From Eggerthellales bacterium UBA948 (lineage in GTDB: Bacteria; Actinomycetota; Coriobacteriia; Coriobacteriales; UBA8131): a stretch of DNA of 9,419 nt. Below the pieces are notes generated by a model. The model worked only from the letters and a program-made list of their open reading frames with translations. It was not told the DNA's origin and did not search any database. The DNA lies in contig DBCW01000033.1 of NCBI GenBank assembly GCA_002293265.1, positions 430 through 9,848 of the forward strand. Direction: 5' to 3'. Position numbers and translations under genes: made by a program. This document shows positions 1 through 5,702 of the stretch, one piece after another (position 1 is the first letter of the stretch; each line of letters starts with the position of its first letter).

Positions 1-1
1 G

Positions 2-379
2 GACGTATTCACTGAGGATACCCGGTTGCTTGAACGAGAGAAGATTGATACCGCCGAGCAGCTCCTAAGCTTCAAGGCTCGATGCGAAAACGAGATCGTG
101 ACTCTCACAGCGGAGCGTAGCAAAATCAAGTCAGAAGGGCGGAGTAACACACAATGCCAAGGTATCTATCAAGTTAAAGGCAACCCCCGCCACCAAGAAA
201 TCAACAATTTTCTGAAAAGTCTTCGTAAGCAGGTTCGTCAGTGCAACCGCATTGTGCAACGATTTAACGGGATGCCTGAGCGTGTTAACCTCATAGAACG
301 TGACGAGGAAAAGAAGTTGCAACCTACAAGACGCGCCAAAAGTACAGACAGCAGGAACCGAAACCACCGCGAACGCTAA
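2..379 (+). CDS. Relaxase (mobilization nuclease), C-terminal fragment
   Basis: The frame is open from the left edge (codon at 2-4) to TAA at 377-379, so only about 125 C-terminal residues are present; the TTG at 26 is an internal codon, not a start. The segment LLEREKIDTAEQL, followed by a highly charged helical stretch (LTAERSKIKSEGR, then FLKSLRKQVRQC) and a basic hydrophilic tail, matches what I recall of the C-terminal coiled region of relaxases in Gram-positive ICEs and IMEs. The catalytic N-terminal domain (tyrosine and histidine triad) lies outside the window, so activity cannot be judged. A relaxase nicks the element at oriT and leads the strand into the recipient. It is followed by a spacer with a strong terminator. 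Recognition rests on remembered family sequence, not on a search. Confidence 0.65.
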   Translation, partial: DVFTEDTRLLEREKIDTAEQLLSFKARCENEIVTLTAERSKIKSEGRSNTQCQGIYQVKGNPRHQEINNFLKSLRKQVRQCNRIVQRFNGMPERVNLIERDEEKKLQPTRRAKSTDSRNRNHRER

Positions 380-397
380 ACTCTCAACTACTTCGAG

Positions 398-553
398 CTA
401 TTGATTCTTCCGATCAGGTCATTTGCCCAAGCAACGGTATCATCATAATATATTATGCCAAAACCTCACCAAAGAAGATGAGGTTTTGGCGATAGTTTTT
501 GTAGGAGTTGTCTACAGTTTGGGCAAAACGGACGGTAATCACTATTGATTCTT
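398..553. repeat. Nested repeat segment: 12-bp direct repeats around a 9-bp inverted repeat pair
   Basis: CTATTGATTCTT occurs at 398-409 and again, perfectly, at 542-553. Just inside these copies are TTTGCCCAA (422-430) and its exact reverse complement TTGGGCAAA (519-527). Inside those is the 12-bp hairpin of the terminator at 457-490. The nested arrangement recalls a small insertion (MITE-like) with a target duplication, or the scar of a rearrangement between the relaxase end and the cargo. The inverted repeats are short and do not abut the direct repeats, so a standard transposition product is not demonstrated. Confidence 0.4.
457..500 (+). terminator. Rho-independent terminator after the relaxase
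   Basis: A perfect 12-bp stem, GCCAAAACCTCA (457-468) with TGAGGTTTTGGC (479-490), has a 10-nt loop and is followed by GATAG and a run of five T (496-500). It lies 77 nt after the relaxase stop codon and would insulate the downstream restriction-modification operon from transfer-gene transcription. The T-run starts 5 nt after the stem, which is slightly suboptimal. Confidence 0.75.
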
Positions 554-736
554 TGCCGCCTTTTCAGTATCTTAATCGGCTTTCTGCCAACCGGCTTCCT
601 TTTGATTGACAAAAGCGATGAGAGCAGCATTTTACATGAACTGCCTAAAATCGCATCGTTACATGATTCTGACGAGGAGAACAACGAAAAGCCACTTTGT
701 CTGTGTGGTGCGCCGACCAGCACAGAGAAAGTGTGA
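545..736 (+). CDS. Small hypothetical protein, doubtful
   Basis: This is a 63-codon frame with a TTG start, no convincing ribosome binding site and a TGA at 734-736 that falls inside the C-box operator. The predicted peptide has a short hydrophobic N-terminus (about residues 2-21, with GFLPTGFLL), an acidic middle (DSDEENNE) and a C-x-C pair near the end. I do not recognise a family. It starts inside the second copy of the 12-bp direct repeat, so it may be a remnant of a gene displaced when the cargo was inserted, or not a gene at all. Confidence 0.2.
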   Translation: MILCRLFSILIGFLPTGFLLIDKSDESSILHELPKIASLHDSDEENNEKPLCLCGAPTSTEKV

Positions 737-763
737 CTTATAATCCGTTGACTTATCTGCACA
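731..763 (+). promoter_or_regulatory. C-box operator of the restriction-modification regulator
   Basis: Two GACTTAT half-boxes, at 735-741 and 750-756, lie 15 bp apart, joined by a CCGTT-type spacer (745-749) and bounded by outer TGTG (732-735) and CACA (760-763). The left half, TGTGACTTATAATCCGT, is nearly identical to the operator of C.Esp1396I as I recall it, differing at one base. The right half contains TTGACT (748-753), a good -35, with a weak -10 candidate GATTAT at 773-778 (19-bp spacing). A perfect TATAAT also falls inside the left half (739-744). In known systems the C dimer bound at the left site activates C-R transcription, and binding at the right site represses it. Confidence 0.8.
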
Positions 764-794
764 ATCAACGACGATTATCGAAGGAGGCGAAGGT

Positions 795-1004
795 ATGCTA
801 CTGCATGATTTTGGAAAAAGAGTTCGGCATCATAGAGAAATGCTTGGTGAAAGTCAGGAGCGTTTTGCTTTACGGATTGGGATGGATAGAACTTATCTTG
901 CGTCAGTGGAAAGTGGGCGGCGCAATATCTCTCTACAAAACATTTCGAAAATTGCAAACGGACTAGAAATATCAATATCCAAGCTCTTTGAGGGAATCCA
1001 ATAA
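795..1004 (+). CDS. Controller (C) protein of the R-M system, XRE-type HTH
   Basis: This is a 69-aa single-domain helix-turn-helix protein, the typical C-protein length. Residues about 6-65 form the fold, with the HTH at roughly 21-40; the stretch IGMDRTYLASVESGRRNIS is very close to the conserved core of restriction-modification controllers. The ATG has an excellent ribosome binding site, AAGGAGG at 781-787, 7 nt upstream. The protein is expected to dimerise on the C-box at 731-763 and set the delayed expression of itself and the endonuclease, so that methylation comes first after entry into a new host. The endonuclease start is only 20 nt beyond its stop, which indicates one operon. An unrelated XRE repressor is the alternative, made unlikely by the C-box and the adjacent endonuclease and methyltransferase. 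Confidence 0.92.
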   Translation: MLLHDFGKRVRHHREMLGESQERFALRIGMDRTYLASVESGRRNISLQNISKIANGLEISISKLFEGIQ

Positions 1005-1024
1005 CCCATATTATAGGAGCGGAG

Positions 1025-2122
1025 ATGTCACAAAATTTTGTTGTAAATCAAGATAGGGCGGCAGCGCTGCTTTCTGAGGCGTTGAATGTTGCGAAGCAGC
1101 GCGATGCGTTTTCAAGTAGCGGCGAATCCTTGATTAAATCAATCCTCGAAGGCTCTCACTTGACCTTCAAGTATATTCTTTTTACAGCCATTCTTGCAAA
1201 AGCAACGGATCACAGAATCAATCCTCTCTGCTTGCAAGTGTCATCAAAACTTGAAGGCTCCTATGATGCTCGTAGCCTATGCCACTCAGTAATTGTTCCT
1301 TTTGAGAAGCACTCATTGTCGAAGATACTGGGAGGATCAAATGAACCGTACTTAAACAAACCCGCACGCTTTCCTGAAATCGATCCAAACAACGCGGTTA
1401 GAGCTGGTGCGGATAGAGTTAAGCTGCTGGCGCTCTATTCTGAACTTCCGAATCTTACTGACAGCAAGATTGCCCTTGAGTGGCTGATAGACTTTCTTTA
1501 CGAAACGCTACTACTTATCAAAGAAAGAGACGCTGACGTTGCAAAACGCTTGTCTTCTACAGATACTACACGTGCCGTTCTTTATCAATTCTTCAGTGAA
1601 TTCCTAAATCAAAATAACGAAGGAGAATCACTAACACTAGTGGTTGCCAACCTCTACAATTTGCTTTACGAAGAAGACAATACCATTCGGGTAGACGTTC
1701 ATCCTGTTAACCAAAGCGGGGCTTCCAGAAAGGAAATTAGTGATTTAGACATTATCAAAGACGAAACTTTATTTATTGCAAACGAGCTGAAAGATAAATC
1801 TTTTTCTGCGGTTGATGTTGAACATGCAGCAGATAAGGTTATACAGGCATTGGGTAATCAGATGCTATTTATCGTTGGCCGCAATGGATTCTGTAGTGAA
1901 GATGAATTAGATAAAACCATTTCCGATTATATAAATGCTGGCTTTTATGTTCGCGTTCTGTCAATTGATACATTTATTGATATGATGCTGAGTTTATGCA
2001 GTAAGCCAGACATCAACACTGTCATAAGATACACAGCAGCAGTCATAAGAGATAAGAAATTCAAAAAGACTACTGAAAAATATTTTTATCATGTCCTCGA
2101 TAATCTATCTTTAGACACCTAG
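1025..2122 (+). CDS. Type II restriction endonuclease, SacI-family-like
   Basis: The 365-aa product starts at an ATG with AGGAG at 1015-1019, 5 nt upstream. Location between a C protein and an m5C methyltransferase makes it the cognate endonuclease. A PD-(D/E)XK-type site is visible in the C-terminal third: acidic D240/D242 in SDLDI, then E254-x-K256 in NELKDK, followed by the helix VDVEHAADKVIQ. The N-terminal half carries YDARSLCHSVIVP (80-92) and GGSNEPYLNKPARFPEI (103-119). The RSLCHSVIVP block resembles the RTLCHxVVVP stretch I remember from SacI, and the length is close to SacI's (about 358 aa). The family call is therefore tentative, and the recognition sequence cannot be read from the protein. 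The stop TAG at 2120-2122 lies inside the 3' end of the convergent methyltransferase gene. Confidence 0.8.
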   Translation: MSQNFVVNQDRAAALLSEALNVAKQRDAFSSSGESLIKSILEGSHLTFKYILFTAILAKATDHRINPLCLQVSSKLEGSYDARSLCHSVIVPFEKHSLSKILGGSNEPYLNKPARFPEIDPNNAVRAGADRVKLLALYSELPNLTDSKIALEWLIDFLYETLLLIKERDADVAKRLSSTDTTRAVLYQFFSEFLNQNNEGESLTLVVANLYNLLYEEDNTIRVDVHPVNQSGASRKEISDLDIIKDETLFIANELKDKSFSAVDVEHAADKVIQALGNQMLFIVGRNGFCSEDELDKTISDYINAGFYVRVLSIDTFIDMMLSLCSKPDINTVIRYTAAVIRDKKFKKTTEKYFYHVLDNLSLDT

Positions 2123-3178
2123 AAACTGCTTTGCGACTACTGTGGCAACCGTTTCTGCGAGCTTGCAAGGTACAGCATTTCCAATTTGGCAGTAAACCTT
2201 ACCTTTACTCCCTTGAAAGGGGTAATTAGGCGGAAACGTTTGAATGGCCGCCGCTTCTGTGATAGACATTCTACGGAGCCGCTCTGGAGCCCATGCGAAT
2301 TCTGGCGAAAGTTCACCACTGACAATTTGGCGATGATAGGTTTCCGCCCAATTTTCTACTGAAGAATCATCGAGTGCGGCTTGGTCAATTACGGGAGTCT
2401 TGTTACCCCCCATTGATGCCGGCAAGGTCATTGATACGCTGTCGAGGTTAACTGGTCTGCCCTGACCGTTTAATAGCATTCCCGCGTATGGACTTTTTCT
2501 CATTACTGGGTTTGCGGCAAGAGTAACAAATGCAGTGCAGGTATCCGGGTTCGAATCGGTTCCTATTCTGCCAAAATCAGAGAAGACCTCTCTGACGGTT
2601 CTCGGCGCAGCTTTATGTTTCTCAAGTTCAAGCGTAAAATCCTCAATGCACGCATCACTTCCGTTTACCCCAATAAAAAAAACTCGCTCACGCTTTTGCG
2701 GAATACCATAATCAGCCGAGTTCAGCACTTTATAAATAGTGTTATACCCAAGCTCGTTGGCCTCATCCAGGAATCGTTTTCTTACAGGTGCCCATTTCTC
2801 TAGGTGTCCCAGTGCCCGCACGTTTTCCATAACAAACACTTTTGGCTTTAATAAGGCGACGGCTTTTAGGAATGAAAAGATTAATTTGCTTCTAGTATCG
2901 TTTGGATCCATTTTCCCAGCAACAGAAAAACCTTGACACGGAGGTCCACCAAAAACAACATCAATCCCGTTAAAACTCGCGAGCTTGTCAAGATTCTCGT
3001 CAATATCGCCGCAAAGGATAGAGTTTTTGCCAAAAAAAGCCTCATACGTTTTGCAAAAAATAGGCTCGATCTCATTAGCAATGCATATGTCGTATCCTGC
3101 ATTACGAAAACCAACGTCCATGCCACCAGCGCCAGAGAACAGTGATACCGCTCGAAGGGATGACAATTTTGAAACCAC
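2111..3178 (-). CDS. DNA (cytosine-5-)-methyltransferase, cognate R-M methylase
   Basis: The enzyme transfers a methyl group from S-adenosylmethionine to C5 of a cytosine in the recognition site, protecting host DNA from the neighbouring endonuclease. In the 355-aa product the conserved motifs appear in order: motif I LFSGAGGMDVGF (13-24), motif IV GGPPCQGFS with catalytic Cys81, motif VI ENV (118-120), motif VIII QKRERVFFIG (161-170), a target recognition region at about 171-300, motif IX around RRMSITEAAAIQTFP (302-316) and motif X QIGNAVP (331-337). An in-frame TAG directly precedes the GTG at 3178. That GTG has no clear ribosome binding site, whereas TTG at 3166 has AGGTGG eight bases upstream, so the real start may be 3166. 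There is no N-terminal HTH extension for autoregulation. The gene is convergent with the endonuclease and needs its own promoter; TACAAT at 3228-3223 is a possible -10 with a poor -35. Confidence 0.97.
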   Translation of the reverse strand: MVSKLSSLRAVSLFSGAGGMDVGFRNAGYDICIANEIEPIFCKTYEAFFGKNSILCGDIDENLDKLASFNGIDVVFGGPPCQGFSVAGKMDPNDTRSKLIFSFLKAVALLKPKVFVMENVRALGHLEKWAPVRKRFLDEANELGYNTIYKVLNSADYGIPQKRERVFFIGVNGSDACIEDFTLELEKHKAAPRTVREVFSDFGRIGTDSNPDTCTAFVTLAANPVMRKSPYAGMLLNGQGRPVNLDSVSMTLPASMGGNKTPVIDQAALDDSSVENWAETYHRQIVSGELSPEFAWAPERLRRMSITEAAAIQTFPPNYPFQGSKGKVYCQIGNAVPCKLAETVATVVAKQFLGV

Positions 3179-3190
3179 CTATCTTTTACG

Positions 3191-3248
3191 ACTCAAATTG
3201 AATCTAGTTTTAAGTTGAGTTAATTGTATCTGATATTTGTCGGATACA
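3191..3248. promoter_or_regulatory. Inverted repeats upstream of the methyltransferase gene
   Basis: Two dyads lie in the presumed promoter and leader of the methyltransferase. The first pairs ACTCAAATT (3191-3199) with AAGTTGAGT (3212-3220), one mismatch in nine. The second pairs TGTATC (3225-3230) with GATACA (3243-3248) and covers the best -10 candidate, TACAAT (3228-3223 on the minus strand). Either could be an operator. Neither is a clear copy of the GACTTAT C-box, so direct control by the C protein is not evident. Confidence 0.35.
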
Positions 3249-3564
3249 CATCTCAACCAAGCTGTTAACACCGAGCACTTTGGCTAAGCACATTAGAGAA
3301 GAAGAGTGCCCATTGCACGGCAAAGCCCTCGTTTCAGCCGTCGGTACTGGCAGTATTATCGTCAAGCTTAGCAAGGCAGAAAAGAAGTTTTATTTCCTGA
3401 ATCGCTTGACGGAAGTTTTGCGAGTAGAGTAATCGGGTAAGGCATAGAGTTTCTTCAATCATCAGTGAGTTGGATATGGTTTTGCGGAAGCGTGCAACTT
3501 GCATCTTTAAGGTCATCCATCAGATCAGCCGAATTCTGCATCGAAGTCTACCTCGTTATTGAAT
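3249..3564. other. Spacer between methyltransferase and OLD gene, no confident gene
   Basis: No convincing gene or terminator is visible. Three weak candidates overlap each other: a plus-strand frame 3280-3432 (TTG start, no ribosome binding site) whose end VKLSKAEKKFYFLNRL looks protein-like; a minus-strand 28-codon frame 3541-3455 starting MQNSADLMDDLKDA with GAGGT about 8 nt upstream; and a minus-strand 60-codon frame 3516-3334. They cannot all be real, and none matches a family I know. The stretch may hold decayed remnants of a gene lost from the island. Confidence 0.4.
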
Positions 3565-5424
3565 TTAAAACAATTCTAAAATGGAAGTAGCTAGTCTATG
3601 TAGTTTTGGAGAGCTTGTTTCGAGGTTACTCGGATTGAACTTTTTAGCTATGAGCGCTTTGATCTCTTCTGCCATCTCATCCTTCTGAGTTCTACTGCTA
3701 TCTGCCATTGTCTGATTAATATGAATTCGCAATTGTTCACAGAATGCTCTGTTTTGATCTAATACAATCTCTTGAATGCCCTTTCCTTTTAAAACAGCAT
3801 TCGCCCTGCTGGCTACATAGTCTGCGTCTAAAGCATCTTCAATTGTTCCACCACTAAGGATTTCGCCATTCAGGTCTCGAATTGTCTTTACTGTTGAACT
3901 CTTATAGCCTCCTCCTATAGCTAAAACCTCTCTTTTGTATTTTTGTCCATCCCTATCATCGTCAACAACAACAATTGGATGGATGTCTTGAAAGCCACAT
4001 ATTGAGGCAATAGCCTTTAGGTTGCCGCCGTGACCATTTGCTATAACTACGTTCTTGCCGCTATTGATGCACCCAAAAGCCTTCTGTAGAAGAATCTTGT
4101 CGCAAGCCCCCTCAACAAGTAGCTTATTTTTTGGCAAGAAATCCCGAATTACGTTAATCCCAAAAGCTGATTGAAGAATTTCATCATCATTGATAGCATT
4201 ATCTGAAGCTATTTGCTTCATTGTTGTCTGGCCTTTCTTTTTGGCTACAATAAAGTGACGTTCTTTTGCACAATTATCTATCATGAAATTTGAATGGGTA
4301 GCTACCAGGACATAATTATCTCTGCCGATAGCCAATAACTCTTTGAGCATGTAGCGAATACCAGAAGGATGTAAATGCACCTCCGGCTCATCGATTATGA
4401 TTAAGTTATTCCGCATGCCACCGATAGAATGATCGACTGCTATGCTTAATAGTAAAGATGCAAACTGCTTGAATCCTTCGCTTCTTTCATTCATGGCGTA
4501 AAACTGGTCTTCGTTATCCTCATCTTGTACGTTTACGTGGATAACCATCTCCTCAGATATTTCGACATCAACTTTTACCCGAAGTTCTGGCCATTTTGTA
4601 TTTAGGTATGATGTGGTGTCTTTCGATAGCTTTCTCGCCAGGCCTCTTCTCGCTGATGTATTAGCGAAAATTTCACTAATTTTCTTTGCTATAGTGTCAG
4701 TTTCTGAGAAACCAGAAATGCAAAAAACATTTTTTAGTGGGGGGAACGAATAGGGTTTTTCAGCAAATGCTTTAAGCGCAATACCATCTTCTACGAGATG
4801 TGAGTCATTTGGCTTCCATGTTGAAATTGTTGTCTGGTTTCGCTCGAAATACTCTTCGGTTGGGTCTTTGAGAATCTCTTCTAGCACATCGAATGTTAAC
4901 TCCGAGTACTCTTCTAAAGAGTCTTTTTCTACCTCTTGCTTGGCTCTAATAATTACTGATGGGTCGCTATTATTAGATGATGAGGACTCAAGCTTCTTGA
5001 ATAGCATGCCTCTTGTTGAAAAGCTCTTATATTTAAACTGCCACTCATGGCTGTATTTGCTTGCGCTTTCCGAAATATAGACTTCTCGTATTGCAGAAGT
5101 AACTTCAATCTTTTCTAGTATTCCAGATGAAACATCAACTGTTTTGAGTATTGATTCTCTGTACTTGCCGGGATTCTCAAGCTGCATTTCATAAAATATC
5201 GATACTATGGATGGCTCCGTAATCCTGTTTCTAACACCAAGAAAGCTAACTTCGCTCTCTTGTTTTTCCCTGATTGCAGCGCTCAATGCTTCAAGGATGT
5301 TGCTCTTTCCTGTTTCGTTTTTACCTAGCAGGATATGAGTGTGCGATCCATTGATTTCGGCAAATTCCACAGTAAGATTTTCTATGGACTTATACCCACG
5401 TATCTCTACTTTTAATAGCTTCAT
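3565..5424 (-). CDS. OLD-family ATP-dependent endonuclease (ABC-type ATPase plus TOPRIM)
   Basis: The 619-aa product begins with an SMC/ABC-type ATPase: Walker A GKNETGKS (34-41), a signature-like SEGFKQ (315-320), Walker B LIIIDEPEVHLHP (341-353, with D345 and E346) and a switch histidine in ATHS (H377). A TOPRIM nuclease follows, with its acidic residues at E438 (LLVEGACDK) and in VVVDDDRDG (485-493). This is the OLD layout, whose members (P2 Old, GajA of Gabija) cut DNA under nucleotide control and defend against phage. I chose the ATG at 5424 because AGGGAGAG lies just upstream; a TTG at 5457 would add 11 residues without a ribosome binding site. No UvrD-like helicase (GajB) and no reverse transcriptase lies beside it in this window, so it looks like a stand-alone OLD. 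It shares the island with a restriction-modification system. Confidence 0.93.
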   Translation of the reverse strand: MKLLKVEIRGYKSIENLTVEFAEINGSHTHILLGKNETGKSNILEALSAAIREKQESEVSFLGVRNRITEPSIVSIFYEMQLENPGKYRESILKTVDVSSGILEKIEVTSAIREVYISESASKYSHEWQFKYKSFSTRGMLFKKLESSSSNNSDPSVIIRAKQEVEKDSLEEYSELTFDVLEEILKDPTEEYFERNQTTISTWKPNDSHLVEDGIALKAFAEKPYSFPPLKNVFCISGFSETDTIAKKISEIFANTSARRGLARKLSKDTTSYLNTKWPELRVKVDVEISEEMVIHVNVQDEDNEDQFYAMNERSEGFKQFASLLLSIAVDHSIGGMRNNLIIIDEPEVHLHPSGIRYMLKELLAIGRDNYVLVATHSNFMIDNCAKERHFIVAKKKGQTTMKQIASDNAINDDEILQSAFGINVIRDFLPKNKLLVEGACDKILLQKAFGCINSGKNVVIANGHGGNLKAIASICGFQDIHPIVVVDDDRDGQKYKREVLAIGGGYKSSTVKTIRDLNGEILSGGTIEDALDADYVASRANAVLKGKGIQEIVLDQNRAFCEQLRIHINQTMADSSRTQKDEMAEEIKALIAKKFNPSNLETSSPKLHRLATSILELF

Positions 5425-5434
5425 TTCGCTCTCC

Positions 5435-5650
5435 CTAAATTGCTTGATATGACTCAATCATCAGCCTTAGATATTCAGTCCTTTTCTGCCTGCCTTATGC
5501 ACGGGCATAGTCTTACATTTCCCTATTTATATATGGTTTCTCCAACAATTCCCAAGTGTTGCAATGTTTCTTCAACTGACGCTCATCTGCTTCCATCAAC
5601 TCAAACCCCTCTTTCAGAGATCGACCAACTTCAAAACGAGATCATGACAT
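5435..5650 (-). pseudogene. Degenerate 72-codon reading frame upstream of the OLD gene
   Basis: On the minus strand a good ribosome binding site (AGAGGAAAG) precedes ATG at 5650-5648. The frame then reads Met-Ser-TGA and continues for 42 protein-like, charged residues (including EVGRSLKEGFELMEADERQ and NTWELLEKPYINREM) to TAA at 5515-5513. After five codons comes another TAA (5497-5495), and then 19 protein-like residues (TEYLRLMIESYQ) to TAG at 5437-5435, right at the ribosome binding site of the OLD gene. Three in-frame stops suggest a small upstream partner gene decayed by point mutation. Alternatively a 27-residue peptide starts at ATG 5596. No family is recognised. The antisense frame (5440-5676, plus) is also open but looks like a shadow, rich in Ser, Leu and Pro. 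Confidence 0.3.
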
Positions 5651-5702
5651 CTTTCCTCTTTTTGCCGTTTATCTGAATAGAGCAAATTTTATCCCAATTA
5701 GA

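Noticed and set aside
466..768. 100-codon open frame on the minus strand across the terminator and C-box.
   Set aside because: It runs through a strong terminator hairpin and the C-box, has no ribosome binding site and no protein-like pattern.
697..966. 89-codon plus-strand frame overlapping the C-protein gene.
   Set aside because: It is an out-of-frame shadow of the clearly recognisable C protein, which has the better ribosome binding site and a family match.
2881..3126. Open frames on both strands inside the methyltransferase gene.
   Set aside because: They are shadows of a gene with all the m5C methyltransferase motifs I looked for.
3565..5424. Gabija (GajA) identity for the OLD protein.
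   Set aside because: No UvrD-like helicase partner is adjacent on either side, so only the broader OLD family is claimed.
5513..5650. Possible reassignment of TGA to a sense codon, suggested by Met-Ser-TGA followed by protein-like sequence.
   Set aside because: The same frame is also broken by two TAA codons, and the recognisable genes read through as full-length standard-code frames, so decay is the simpler explanation.
5440..5676. 78-codon plus-strand frame upstream of and antisense to the OLD leader.
   Set aside because: Composition rich in Ser, Leu and Pro with no ribosome binding site; it looks like the antisense of the degenerate minus-strand frame.
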